Positions 22,127 to 34,826 of a stretch of 64,000 nucleotides of DNA are shown here, one piece after another. The stretch spans positions 247,984 to 311,983 of the forward strand of contig CALNVZ010001863.1 of the NCBI GenBank assembly GCA_940671915.1, in the 5' to 3' direction. Each line of letters opens with the position of its first letter. Positions within the stretch are counted from its first letter, which is position 1. Under the pieces are notes generated by a model that saw only the letters and a list, made by a program, of their open reading frames with translations, did not search any database and was not told where the DNA came from. The position numbers and the translations under genes are program-made. Origin of the DNA: Paracentrotus lividus (Eukaryota; Echinodermata; Echinoidea; Camarodonta; Echinidae).

Positions 22127-24705
22127 ATTAAAGTAGTGGAACAATGACTAATTTGCATATTTTCAAAAATGGCCGCTATTCAGTGTTGCCTGTACAATGT
22201 ATCTTCGGATCTAGGAGACATAGAAACATAATTTTTGTATCGAAACCTATGTTTTCAGGGTAGATGAATACGTTAATTGACATTATTGAGATCCCAAGAT
22301 AACATAAATGTGATTTCAGAAACACTGAAGAAGGAAAACAATGACTAATTTGCATAACATGGCTGCCATTCAGCATTATTTTGCCTGTATATCCTGATCT
22401 AAGACTAGAAACACAATTTTTGTGTCGAAATCTATGTTTTCAGGGTAGATGAATATGTTAATTGACAGTATTAAGATAATTAGATTACACAAATGTTGTT
22501 TAAGAAACATTAAAGTAGTAGAACAATTACTAATTTGCATATGATATATATGCAAATTAGCGCTATTCAATAAATGTTTTGCCTGTATCTTCGGATCTAG
22601 GAGTCATATAACTTTTGTGTCTGTACCTATTATATCAGGGTAGAGGAATATGTTGTTTTTTTTCTTTCACCCATAACAGGTGCATTTATTCACAAAAATT
22701 TCACATATTCACAAAATTCAAAAATACATTTCCAACTCAGCAGGCAAATTATACATTTTTTTCTTTCCTTTTTTCATAAGAACATCATTGACTTCTATTC
22801 TTAGTTTCAGTTCATTCACAAAAGTAAACCATAGTTTTTTCCTTAGAGGAATATGTTAATATTGACTGAATTGAGATAATTTGATAACACAAAATGTTGT
22901 TTTAGAAACATCAAAGTAGTAGAACAATTACTAATTTGCATATATTTTTAAAAAGTGAGTGCCATTCAAAATATTTTTTTTGCCTGTATCTTCGGATCTA
23001 GGAGTCATAGAAACATAATTTTTGTGACTGTTCGTATGTTGTCAGGGTAGAGGAATACGTTAATTGGCCGAATTGAGATCATATAACATAAATGTGGTTT
23101 CAGATAGAATGCAACAGTAGAACAATGCCTAATTTGCGTAAAATGGCCACCGTTCAGCATTATTTTTAGCATATATCATGATCTAGGACTATTAGAAACA
23201 CATATTTTGTGTCTATACCTACATGTATGTTTTTAAGCGTAGAGGAATATCTTAATTGTGTTTCTAATACTCCTATATATCAGGGAATACAGGCAAAAAA
23301 AAATGCTGAATGGCAGCCCTTTTATGCAAATAAGTCATTGTTCTACTGCTTCAATGTTTCTGAAACAACATTTATGTTATCTAATGATCTCAATAATGTC
23401 AATTAACATATTCCTCTACCCTGAAAACATAGATTTCGACACAAAAATTGTGTTTCTCATAGTCTTAGATCAGGATATACAGGCAAAATAATGCTGAATG
23501 GCAGCCATGTTATGCAAATTAGTCATTGTTTTCCTTCTTCAATGTTTCTGAAACCACATTTATGTTATCTAATGATCTCAATACTGTCTATTAACGTATT
23601 CCCCTGACAACATAGGTATAGACGCAGAAATTATGTTTCTATGTCTCCTAGATCCGAAAATACAGGCAACACATGAATAGCGGCCATTTTTGAAAATATG
23701 CAAATTAGTCATTGTTCCACTGCTGTAATGTGTCTAACACAACATATATGTTATTAAATTATCCAATTAACATACTCATCTATCCCAAAAACATTTGAAT
23801 AGAAACTGAATTTAGGTTTATCCGAGTCTTAGATCCGAATATGAAGAGCTTGGTTCCAAAAGGGACTAAATCCATATCTGACCAAAGTTCACTTTTTAAG
23901 CTAAATATATGCACCTAGTACAAGGGATTAAATTGCCAAACATCGCATTCCAAAATTTTTTTTGGAAAAAAATATTTTGAGGTTTCAAATTTCTGTTTCA
24001 TTCCAAAAGGGACTAAATCCAAAACAGTTTCATTCCAAAAGGGACTAAATCCAGTCTGTGGATTCTAAATATCTTAACTTTAACTTTGTTCCCGTCGGAT
24101 ATATATTCTGATTTTTGCACACAGGCTGTAGATATTGATCTAAGATCTTGAAACAAAATTTGATTAAATTTCATTAATTTTTAAGAATTTAATGAATATT
24201 CTTGGATTTAGTCCCTTTTGGAATAAAATATTTGAACCGACTGAAAATCAAATTTTTGGCGAAAAAAAAAAATTTCTTCAAAATGTATAATTTTTACTTC
24301 TATTTTATTCATACTCCTTCAGAATAACATTTAAACACATTTTTAGCTGACCAAAAACTTCAATTAGGCAAAAAAATTGGGAAAATAGACGATTTACGGG
24401 AGTTTCATTCCAAAAGGGACTAAATCCATAGAAATTGAAATTTAAAAAATTCATAAAAAATAGAATTTTATAGCTGGATTTTTTAAATTGTTATTAAAAT
24501 GGTCTAAGGCAATTGTACTAGCATTTGTACCAAAATTTAGTCATATGGTTCACGTTAAAGTGATAAATCAAAAATCAGTGATTTACTTGAAATCTCCAAA
24601 AGTGGATTTAGTCCCTTTTGGAATGTAACTCTTCATATACAGTTCAAACATTGGAAAATGGCGGCCATTTTGAATATATGCAAATTAGACATTGTTCCAC
24701 AGCTT
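22127..24705. repeat. Palindromic array of ~195-bp units
   Basis: Units containing GAACAATGACTAATTTGCAT, ATGGCCGCCATTCAG, GCCTGTATCTTCGGATCTAG and CAGGGTAGATGAATA recur on the plus strand at about 22149, 22345, 22530, 22931 and 23128. They recur inverted at about 23325, 23513, 23700 and 24680. The whole is a foldback with tandem-repeat arms. It is interrupted by a 0.8-kb element at 23841-24636 and by a T-rich insert near 22650-22850. It lies in intron 3 of gene A. Confidence 0.75.
23841..24636. mobile_element. 796-bp element built around repeated ATTCCAAAAGGGACTAAATC words
   Basis: The ends ATGAAGAG...TTCCAAAAGGGACTAAATCC and GGATTTAGTCCCTTTTGGAA...CTCTTCAT are inverted repeats of about 35 bp. 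The same 20-mer core occurs again internally in direct (about 24002, 24030, 24403) and inverted (about 24212) orientation. It splits the ~195-bp array. No ORF. Confidence 0.7.
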
Positions 24706-25981
24706 TGATTTTTCTACTCTTTTGATATATTATTTTGATTACTATAATAGTTCATTTCTGAAAATTTCGTTTATGTTGCAATGTGTTTCGCCATCTTTCC
24801 CTCTATTGTTACTGTATTAAACAGTTACTGTATAACACGTGTATATGCGGATTTTCTCCATAATCGGGCGAATTTTTGGATTTTTTCGTATATTACGTTC
24901 ATAAATTCAGCCTATAATATCTTTTTACAGAGGAAAGGTAGGAAAGGTTTTACTCCAATCTTTTTACAGATCTTAGAACATACCAGTGGGCATATTTTCA
25001 GAAAGTAACAACTCTCAGCTCTTTTTAGAAATTTTAATACATTCAATTAAAAAATATGTAAAAAATTCATTTTTGGAAAAGAAATTGAAAAAATTATGTT
25101 TTTAACTACAAAACAGAATTTAGTTAGTTTTAATTTTCATTCAAATTACCATTGTTGTAAAGTAAATTTAATACTCTTTCATATGAGACCTAACCCATTG
25201 AGTTTAGAAAAATATTTGTATTCCTTTTCTTCAAAATAATATTTTTTTAAAAGGGCGGCATTTTTTTGTAAAGGGGGCTGTAGAAAAAAAGTGATACCAC
25301 AATTTGAGACTACTACCTACCTAGCAATGATCTAGGGGGTTCATACTACCCCCCCCCCCTATGGTGGCAAACCTTTTTATGTGGTGTGGGTTGAACGAAC
25401 TCCTTAAATAAGGCCCCTATGGGATTTGGTCCCGGTCTATAATGACAAAAGATACTTACCTCATTAAACAATGCGAGCGCGAAGCGCGAGCTGATTTTTT
25501 TATATATATATCACCCTGAAAATGGTGCATTTGTAAGTCCTTTTTGAGCCATGCCTAAAAAAAGAATATAGTTTTATTAAACAATGCGAGCGCGAAGCGC
25601 GAGCCCAAAATTTGTTATTTACCAACCTAAAAACAATATATTTTTATGTCTTTTTTAAGCTATGTTTTAAAAAAAAAGATACTTTCATCAAACAGAAAGT
25701 TTCTTCTAAAAGATGTGCAAAAAAAGCAATATATGTTTTCAATAGAGACCCAATATATGAGCGTTTTATTATTGGAGAGCTCAATGATATCCTAGCCTCA
25801 TTAAGAATATGGGAGGGTCTTAATGATGTCTGAGACCCCTCCCACCAAAAGAAATAAAATAAATGATAATGATAAAAATCTTGAGGTTAAATATTACCTG
25901 AATCAAATAACATTTTATCATAAGGGTGTTGGCCGATATCTGTATGACATCAAAAATATTGGGGGCTCAATGATATCTGAG

Positions 25982-26019
<38 letters not shown>
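25982..26019. repeat. Poly-C tract of 38 bases
   Basis: An uninterrupted run of C. Just upstream (25470 and 25588) the self-complementary phrase GCGAGCGCGAAGCGCGAGC occurs twice. No gene evidence in 24750-26480. Confidence 0.9.
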
Positions 26020-26490
26020 ACCTCCCCGGTTCCGAAGCCCATGATGCATTCCTCCTCTTCCTTTTAGCGAATTTTGTTATAACAAATATCGGACGACCAC
26101 CTTGTAATGTGCATTTTATGTGAAGTTTATGTCTCAAGTCCAAAATGAGTCAAATTTTCATTAGTTTGATATCTTATGAAAATCAGCGAAAACAATTTTC
26201 ACTGAATTTGAAAGACTTATTGAACATCTATTGTACATATGTACAATATAACTTTCGGTTTTTGGACGGAAAAGCCTATGTTAAATGAATGGGAGTGTAT
26301 CGATTCTATCGATTGCCAGGTGCGTTTGCCTCATTGCAAGCGCGTAATAACAGTAAAATGGTGCGCGCAACAGCTTATAACAATGGATACGCGGAGCATC
26401 AATCTACGTCATAATAGCTTAATTAGCACCAAAATTTTGGCAAAGATAAAATCAGATTACGTTCAGACAGAGATCTCGGGGTCTATTTAC

Positions 26491-26695
26491 TATAATAAAT
26501 AGTGAACGCTCCATCTTGCAACATTACTGGACTATATGAACTCCAAATACTAAAATATCCCTCGTGCAGATCTATTTCACCTCGGCCGTAGGCCTCGGAG
26601 AAACAAATCTGCTGTCGGGATAATTTACCGGTAGTATTTGTCGTACTTATAATCCAGTATATTGCGCGATAGATTGTACACTATTTATATAATAT
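26491..26695. mobile_element. ~200-bp MITE (ATAAATAGTG ends), divergent copy
   Basis: TATAATAAATAGTGAACGCT at the left pairs with TACACTATTTATATAATA at the right. The inner arms ACTAAAATATCCCTCGTGCA and its counterpart also pair. The same family occurs at 48397-48592 and 48850-49046. Confidence 0.65.
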
Positions 26696-26703
26696 ATATC
26701 TGT

Positions 26704-26760
26704 CTCACGTATTTATTCTTTTTATCATTAACCTAATGATAAAAAGAATAAATACGTGAG
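26704..26760. repeat. Perfect 57-bp palindrome (27-bp arms, 3-bp loop)
   Basis: The arm CTCACGTATTTATTCTTTTT-ATCATTA is followed by ACC and then its exact reverse complement ending at 26760. A perfect hairpin next to a MITE; no transposon ends recognised. Confidence 0.9.
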
Positions 26761-26937
26761 ATATATATATATATTTATATGTTTTAATAATGATCATTTT
26801 CGGTGCGGGAATTTCTCACTTAGATTCGGTGACACCACCATAGTTCTACATAATCTTTAGGTTTCAAGAACGCATTGTCAAGAGAGTATCTTGTTTAATA
26901 AAAGTTTATTGACTTTACGAAACTACAAATGATACAG

Positions 26938-27066
26938 GACGATGTCCATGACCTTGACAAAAGTGGCCTAATCATCCAGGCGAAAGGCTCAGACGATGAG
27001 ATATTTGTCAAAATGATGGATATGACTATCACTTGCCAGCTGGGCCAAGTCGAACCCGAATCACAG
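26938..27066 (+). CDS. Gene A exon 4: UPA domain, middle part
   Basis: The exon lies between ATGATACAG and CACAG|GTGATA: 129 nt, 43 codons, phase 0 to 0. The translation contains DLDKSGLIIQAKGSDDEIFV and MTITCQLGQVEPESQ, a beta-rich continuation of UPA. The exact phase fit with exons 3 and 5 and the clean splice signals support it despite its small size. It lies just downstream of a MITE and a hairpin in a 5.4-kb intron. Confidence 0.82.
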
Positions 27067-29298
27067 GTGATATCCCATTCGTTTGTTATATCATATAACT
27101 AATTTCTGTTCAATTATGATAGGGGTCCCATATTGTTAAATACAGTTCGAGTCAGAAGTTTACATGAACCTGCTTAATTCCCTCAAACTGTATCACCTAT
27201 AAAATATCATAAAGCAAAATAAAAAATATTTGTGCTACCATGATCAATTTGGTATCAAACACATGAGCTAACAATACTGTTTCATCACACTGACATGTCG
27301 TTGGGAGCTAAAGAATATGTGCACGTCAGTTTTGTACAAAAATTTTACCATTAAAGAAAAAATTTATGTCAATCTTTACCAAAACACTTCATATTTTGGC
27401 TCAACGTTTCTCACCACGAATATTTTAAATAAAACATTTTGTTTGGTCCCGAGATAATAATGATGAATTAAATTGAATTGAATTGAATATATTTATTGTC
27501 CATTTGGAAATTCATTTTCTATCGGATTCACAAATAGTAGAAAATAAATTACATTTACAAAACAAAAAATACATTGCAATTAGTTAACGCTATAAGCGCT
27601 TAGAAACACAAAGGTGGATATATGTATTAAGCGCTATATAAATGTAACTATTATTACTATTATAATAGAATATACACATTCATTTCATTGATTGATGACA
27701 TAGAACAGAACTTATTTCATTAAAGTTATATTGTTTCTTACAACTTTGACTTAATTAAATTGAAATGTTCAGTAAAAAGGAAAATGAGTGAGGTAGAGAT
27801 AATAGTGGGGCCACCAGAGGCCAGAATAAGGGCTTCGTTTGCACATCGTGTTAATATTTGGCAACATCTATAGACTTGAAGGTCAAAGGTCAGGCTTCAT
27901 TAACGTCAACATAATGTTGTTCAAATTGTGTCAAATTTTGTATCAAATTGTAGGTAATTTTATAACTAGCAATTAAGTCTATTATTATTTTTTCACCCGA
28001 TCCCCCAGTTTTGAGCAATGTGCAATTTAGTCTGTTTATGCATAATTGAATCAAGCTTAAGAACAATCAGACAAAACATATCCATAGACAATATCAATCA
28101 CAACTAATCAAGAATACAACATGGATCATACTAGCCTGATATTGTTCTTCTTCTTCTTCTTCTTCCAATATGGTACAGTCCACCGCTGGTGTATTATCGT
28201 ACCTTGTGCTTGTCAAGTGCTGAGCATACAGTGCAAGTAAAAGGCTCTACATTTTAATTTCTATGTGCAGCTAAAAACAATTTGAAGCTCATCGGAGTTT
28301 CAAGAGTTGCACCTTCTTCTTGAAAAAGTCCAAGGAGGTGCAGTTGATGATGTCAGATGGTAAAGAATTCCACAGTCGTATGCTGTCTGTTGCCACATTC
28401 TAATGACTCATATGACCTTGAAGTTATGTCAAAAAGTCAATTTATATGATGATTAACAACCTGAAAATGGCATCATTTTAGCAAAAACCTCTTTTTCTGT
28501 GAACTTGACCTTTATAAGACAACCTCTATTTTTTGGTTGATGGCATCAACGTTAACATAATCATGTCAATGAATGAAAGCGCCGTAAAATAAAAAAATGG
28601 ACCTATTACCTGTAAATAAGGTGAAAATTCCAAACAATACTTAGTTTTTACTATTTCCAGGTTTCTTTAGCAGCATGTTATTTGAACTCTGACCTTATCT
28701 TGAGGTCATGTGTCAATGAAAAAGAATAATTATCAACGTTGATATTCTGATTCATGGGGTCAAGAAGAACAAAAATAAATATGGTTATCAAAATCAATAA
28801 GCTATAATATTGCCCAATGGGACAAAGGTCAAGACACGTATAGAAAGTTCAAGGAATACGTAAGGGCCAAAGTTTTCTCTCTTGACCATAGTCCTGTTTG
28901 GCCTAATAGCGTAATCATTTTAATAACAACAGTTCCTTTTGTTCTACTTGACGCTATGAATCAGAAAATCAACCTTGCTAGTTTTTCATTGACACATATG
29001 ACCTCAAGATAAGTTCAAAGAACATGACGCTAAAATACCTAGAAATATCAGACACTATGCATTGTTTGGACTTTTTGCCATAATTAAAGGTCATACTAAG
29101 TAGGTCAATGAAAACGAACATTTCCTGGTTCATGGGATCAAATAGAAGACGTTAACATTGTTAATTGAAATATTCCAAGTAATACGGCCCAATAAGACTA
29201 AGGTCAAAACCAAAATCTTTGGCCAAATCCTCTTTCTTTAACTTTGACCTTTTGCCTATTGGTTGTATAAGCTTAACTCTGTTGGTTACTAGCACAAT

Positions 29299-31154
29299 AG
29301 GGGAGACCGGGGAAAATTGTAACACTTTTTTCCAAATTTGACTTATCAACTTTATTATAACTAAATACTTGCTTAAAACCAAGTAAAACGAAATTTGGAT
29401 ATCTTAGCTCGACATAAACTGTAAAAATTTTCTTCGTTTTTTAACAGGAAAGTTCCTGGCAGTCGGGATGCAAGGAGTGCCCGTTTTTGCACAGCTTCCA
29501 GTAGTTATTTTACAGATAATGTAAATTTACAGGTTCCCGTTATTGACCACCTTGTAAATTTACAACCCTGTAAATTTACAGTCTTTTCCTGTTTTTATCA
29601 CGTAATAATATTTTTGAACAAAAAGAACATTATCCAACATTATATGGGATTGACCATTCATGCCTAATCATGTCCTTACTCCTAAATCCTAATCCTAAAT
29701 CCTACACCTAAATCTTAATCCTAAATCCTACACCTAATCTTTGACAACTTCGATGAAAATTGTTAGCCTTATATACCCAACCCTATGTAAGGTGACATTT
29801 TCCATGGTTAGTGCAACGATCCACGTTTGAAGCACTTCCAGTCATATTTAATGAATATTCATGATCCACATAATGAACTATAAAATAAGATAGAGGTTGT
29901 AAATTAACAGGAACAACATTCCAGGAGACAAGAAAACTGATTTGTAGTAGTTGTCTCTTCTTCCTTTGTCATGTTTGTTGAACAAAGAAAATTTTTCTTT
30001 TTGACAGGAAAACTCTCGTAATGATTTCAAAACTACAATGTATACAAGTCTATGAACAAGGAAACTCGTTGATATACGAGAAACTTAACAGTTAACAATA
30101 GTATTTGTTTTATAGAAAGAACTTGCGGTTTTTTGACAAGAAAGTTATAGTTATGGAAACTGAAATTACGGGAATAATTCGTAAACGAGCAGGAAAGGTT
30201 GTATGAATATGCCATTCCTGTTAATTGACAGTTGCATGAGCTAGTAACTGTAAAATCAAGACGACTTCCTAGAAAACTACAATTTTCCTGCCATTTTACG
30301 AGAAAAATATCGTAAAATTAAAAAAACGACCAAAAGCTGTATTTTTACAAGCCCAAAAAGATGTTAATTTACAGTTATTTTTTTACAGTGTACGAATAGG
30401 TTTGGGTTAAGTAAAACTATTTATTTTGAAGTTATTATCATTTCAAAACACGAGGTCGAGTGTTACAATTGCCCCTAAACCAGGGGAAATTGTAACACGC
30501 TATGGGGGCAATTGTAACACATGAAATTGTAACATTTTGCTTTTCTTTATCAAAGCTATGCACTTGACAGATCCAAGATTTAAACAACATTAACCACATA
30601 AGCGAATTATTATAAAACATGACAATGCTTGACTCAAGTTACATTATATTTTCCCCTTGTTATATACATGGCATGGGATTATTGCAGAGGTTTACGTGCT
30701 CTGTACGGGCGATGACAGCGCGCTGAATTGTCCCGGGGCTAGGTACGGGGCAAAAGTATTTCCTAAACGGCATTGTTACTATTGCCCCTGTGGTGGGCGA
30801 TCATATTTGAAGAGACTTTTTTCTATCTTAGCTGAGATATTAATCGTTGAAACGTTAGCAAAATATGGCCTAAGAACATAATTTCTAAATATATAAAAAT
30901 GACAGCCGTTGCTCATCCACATATTTGTCCAGAAGAAAAACAAAGGGAAATGTGAAATATTACTTTCCTACTCAAAAAACGATTTTCTGCTGTAGAAAGT
31001 TCCACGAACCGTTAAATCTGCTAATACTCAAACAGCATGTGGAGCGAAAAAATGCGCATGTTGTGTACAAATTTCAAGTTTGTAGCGTGTTTCTGCTAGG
31101 GATGGGAGCCCCTGTTACAATTGCCCGTGTTACAATTGTCCCCGGTCTCCCCTA
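29299..31154. mobile_element. Nested element with GGGGAGACCGGGG...ATTGTAACA ends
   Basis: The left end AGGGGAGACCGGGGAAAATT (29299) is inverted at the right (GTTACAATTGTCCCCGGTCT to 31154), with TA beside both ends. The words CAATTGTAACA and GGGGCAATTGTAACA recur inside both termini. A truncated relative is at 62288-62660. A further CACTGTAAA-ended stretch (about 29417-30391, rich in TTTACAG/CTGTAAA) appears nested in it. Confidence 0.72.
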
Positions 31155-31453
31155 CTGTTTAAATTGATGCCATGAACGAAAATATATAGGTCGTCATATT
31201 TGTAGTTGATACAATCGACCTAGAAATAAGGTCAAAGTTCAAAGAAAATGAGGTTTTTGCTAAAATGATGCCATTTCCCGGTTGTTAATCATCATAAATA
31301 TTGAACTTTATCATCATATATATTGAGCTTTGACCTAATTTCAAGGTCATAAGGGTTACCAGAATATGGCAGCAATGTCAGGCTTGTATGACCCCTGTTG
31401 TATTCTTGATTAGTTGCTATTAATATTTTTTTGATATGTTATGTTTGATCGTT

Positions 31454-31702
31454 GTTATGCGGCGGTCACAACTCGCCGTACCTTCAAAGTGCAACTCCCT
31501 ACGATGAGAAAATTCGTGCAGTGGAGGAACCTTGCAGGTACAATGCATGTACGAAGTAGGATGTTTTTATAATACCCTTACTATAGAAACGCAGGAATCG
31601 CAGAAGTTGACCTAGGACCTGTGCGTGCATTGCACATGCAACACAGGCCACGTTGATGGCACGTGCCCCGTAGCCTACGACGAGTTGTGACCGCCGCATT
31701 AA
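31454..31702. mobile_element. ~250-bp MITE (GCGGCGGTCACAACTCG ends), copy 1
   Basis: TATGCGGCGGTCACAACTCG and CGAGTTGTGACCGCCGCATT are inverted ends. The interior CGCAGGAATCGCAGAAGTTG is shared with a divergent copy at 43915-44143. Confidence 0.75.
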
Positions 31703-32362
31703 GCTTGACTCCATTATGCATTGAATTATGCATAGGCTAATTTGCATATTGCTCAAAACTGGGTGGTCGGGTGAAAAAATGTTAATTTACTTAATTGCTA
31801 GTTATGAAATTATGTACAATTTGGTACTAAATTTGACATGATTTGAACAAAATTATGTTTATGTGAATGAAGCTTGAACTTTGACCACCATTTTGGGTCA
31901 CAAAAGGTCAATTAAAAAATTGGCGACGATATATATTTTCTGATTCGTGTGATCATATTTATAGATTTTGCCAAACATTAACATGACTTGCAAACGAAAC
32001 TACATTGGTGGCCCCACTATAAGGAAGGAAGTTAAAAGATGAGAGAAGAAAAAGAAAGGGAGGAAGAAGGAATAGGACAATTGTGATATAACCAAGTTGA
32101 GATAATTATGAAAAACAACATAGATTTGCCATTGACATAGTTCTCTGAAATGTTTTCTTGTTATACATTCACTATGAAATGAATTCTTAACAAGTGTTAC
32201 TTTTCTACCTTCAAGGACAATTCATGTAGGTAAGCACAGAATTTTGCGTCCCAAATTCCACGTGTCGATTGAAAAGAAAATTGTCAATACCGAACTCAGC
32301 CAACCCCCAAGATTCGTGTCTTGTTATATATTTTTTATTTTGTATCTTTTCATCTCCCACAG

Positions 32363-32516
32363 ACAATCGATTTCAAGAATTTCATACACACTGCCAAATT
32401 CACTGCGTATTTCGACCTTAATTTTGTCGAAAAACCAAACGAGTCCAACGTCACCCTGATGCTAGCACAGAAACCTCTGAAAATCCGAATCAAATTTCTC
32501 GCACGACTTGCTGAAG
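32363..32516 (+). CDS. Gene A exon 5: UPA domain, last part
   Basis: The acceptor CATCTCCCACAG and donor GCTGAAG|GTAAAT give phase 0 in and phase 1 out (154 nt). The translation TIDFKNFIHTAKFTAYFDLN ... NVTLMLAQKPLKIRIKFLAR ends as UPA domains do, with a final basic beta strand before the linker to the Death domain. The frame is clean. Confidence 0.85.
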
Positions 32517-32964
32517 GTAAATAGTTTATAAACAATATGCCTATTAAAGATTAATTTGTTAGTGTTGGGTTCAATTTCTTTGTTTTTCTTTTTTTGTTTT
32601 GTTGTTGTTTTTTTTCTTTAATTTTCTTGATTGATTTTTCATATACAATACACATAAATACAACAGTTCATTACTAGATCAATAGAAACTTTGTTCTTGA
32701 AAATCCATCTGAGCAGGTTCAGCTTGGTCATTATGGTTGATAATTTCTAGCCATCAATCTTCTGACGAGCAAGAAAACTCGGCATGAGGACTTTCAAACA
32801 AAAAACAAAAATAAACAAAAGGCCATTTTACACGCCTGTAAGGACCTGAAAATGATAAGTATCTCACTTCGCGGAGACGTCTCTGCGACTCAACATCCCC
32901 GATTACTTTTTTTTCCGTCGCGACGAAAAATTGCATAGTTTTTAATAAGCATGTTGTTTTTTGG

Positions 32965-33728
32965 GGTCTTCCCACGAGTCCTCGGTCCCACGAGTCCTCG
33001 ATCCCACGAGTCCTCGATCCCACGAGTCCTCGGTCCCACGAGGCCGAATATTTTCCCACGAGTCCTCGGTCCCACGAGGCCGAGTATTTTTCCCAAGAGT
33101 CCTCGGTCCCTCGAGTACTCGGTCCCACGAGTCCTCGATCCCACGAGTACTCGGTCCCACGAGTCCTCGGTCCCACGAGGCCGAGTATTTTCTGATTTAT
33201 GATGGAAAAGTCTCAAATAAATACTAAATTCATGATCTCGTAAGTTGTGATTAATACAACGGGCATTGGTTTGCTGCAGCATTGGTAAATAGGGGCAATA
33301 TTATGATTTATACTTGAGGAGCATCATGCTACTCTGAGGAGGACCCACGGGGCACTGGCCCCGGATAGAGGAAAAGGGGCTCCGCAAAGGATTAAAGGAA
33401 ATAGAAGAGAGAGAGAGAGAGAAGGAGGGAAAGGAGAGCAAGGGGGAAAAGGGGTGGGTAAGAAGACAAACATGAAAAAGGGCAAAAGACAATTAACAAA
33501 AAAAAAATGCAGAAAGTTTTGAGGCTAAATGAACATAATCTTGTATAATTGACAAAAATTATATTCCTGACGAAGACGCAGGTCCGTCGAAAATTTGACG
33601 TGAAATGAATAAAGAAATTGGCGTTAATGCATTATCCCGACTATTTGTTTTTGTTTGATGACTGCCAATAGGTGAAACGCTATGTTGTTTTAAAATATAA
33701 TAGATAATACAAATAATTAATCTGGATT

Positions 33729-33764
<36 letters not shown>

Positions 33765-34826
33765 TAAAATAATAACTATAATAAGTGCGAGCGAAAATTG
33801 TTAGAGTTCTATGGAAGAAAAAGGAGTGTGGAAAGCCCATTTCAGCTTTTAAAAATATATATCACCCGCGAAAGTTGGGGGGTGATTGTACATGCCATCC
33901 CCCCCCCCACCATTTGAATTGAGGGATGCACCCCCCCCCCCTGGTGTCTACGCCCCTGTTTGGGGTTCATGAAATGTAAATCATTTGATAAGGATGTAAT
34001 TAGGATTTCTCAAGGATGTAAATCTTAATTTGTCATGTAAAACCAAAGAACTGCTATCTTTAAAAATATATTCGCAACTAATGGTGGTATCTCATTGGAT
34101 TTGAGACGGAATTGGGACTACTTTTAAACATGTTAGACGAGTTGTGAGAAGATTTTGACACTTGTCCCGGGGACATCTCCGATATTCTTTTCCGTCGCGG
34201 AGAAGGATCCTATAATTTTTTTGATTTTATTGTCGCGGCGAAGTCTCTGAGACGCAGTGGCTGATCCAAGCGGGGGGCGCGGGGGGGGGGACACGTATAA
34301 ATAATTATAATTTGAAAACCACTCATTGGCCGTATATGTTAAAACCCCAAATTTTTGTGCGGCGCCACCCCCCCCCCCCCCATATTCTGTAACCTGACCG
34401 CCCACTGCGGAGAAGAATTAGGGACGACTTTAGACGTAGTCCCAAATCAGTCTCAAACCCGTCTCCGCGAAATGAGATGCCACCATTATTTGCATGCTAG
34501 TGCCTATTGCTATTAACCACAACTAAATTAATTTATGTAGTATAATTCAGCTTACAATGACGAATACACTTTTCAAGATGTTTCATCGATGTTGGAAAAC
34601 ATCCTGATTAGAGAAAATATGGTATGAGAAAATACTCGGCCTCGTGGGACCGAGGACTCGTGGGATCGAAGCCTCGTGGGACCGAGGACTCGTGGGATCG
34701 AGGACTCGTGGCACCGAGGACTATTAGGACTCGTGGGAAAATATTCGGCCTCGTGGGACCGAGGACTCGTGGGATCGAGGACTCGTGGGACTGAGGACTC
34801 GTGGGAACGAGGACTCGTGGACTCTC
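32965..34826. mobile_element. Foldback transposon (family FB1), copy 2, in intron 5
   Basis: The left array of GTCCTCGGTCCCACGA units (32965-33190) and the inverted right array GACTCGTGGGACCGAG (34635-34826) enclose an interior homologous to copy 1 in the opposite orientation. The shared interior includes the GTCTCCGCGAAATGAGATGC end and the (AAT)n tract at 33731-33763. Reading frames rich in GPRTRG/SWDRGLV are products of the 16-bp repeat cycling through three frames. A CAGTGG MITE is at 34255-34407. Confidence 0.85.
34255..34407. mobile_element. Short CAGTGG MITE inside FB1 copy 2
   Basis: CAGTGGCTGATCCAAG and CTGACCGCCCACTG form diverged inverted ends. It occupies the same place as the 4271-4416 element in FB1 copy 1, so it was present before FB1 spread. 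Confidence 0.5.

Larger units (their letters stand above)
27802..32020. mobile_element. 4.2-kb TIR element with AGGTCA-rich arms, in intron 4
   Basis: ATAGTGGGGCCACCA near 27802 is inverted at 32006-32020 (TGGTGGCCCCACTAT). The arms stay complementary inward, for example TTTCGTTTGCA and GTTAATGTTTGGCA, and TAACTAGCAATTAAG (27963) with CTTAATTGCTAGTTA (31790). The arms are rich in TGACCTT/AAGGTCA words, including a perfect AGGTCA-A-AGGTCA at 27880-27892. Nested within are the elements at 29299-31154 and 31454-31702. No transposase frame. Confidence 0.78.

Noticed and set aside
32754..33282. Overlapping minus- and plus-strand frames of up to 140 codons
   Set aside because: Same 16-bp array effect in FB1 copy 2; codons cycle through all three frames of the repeat.
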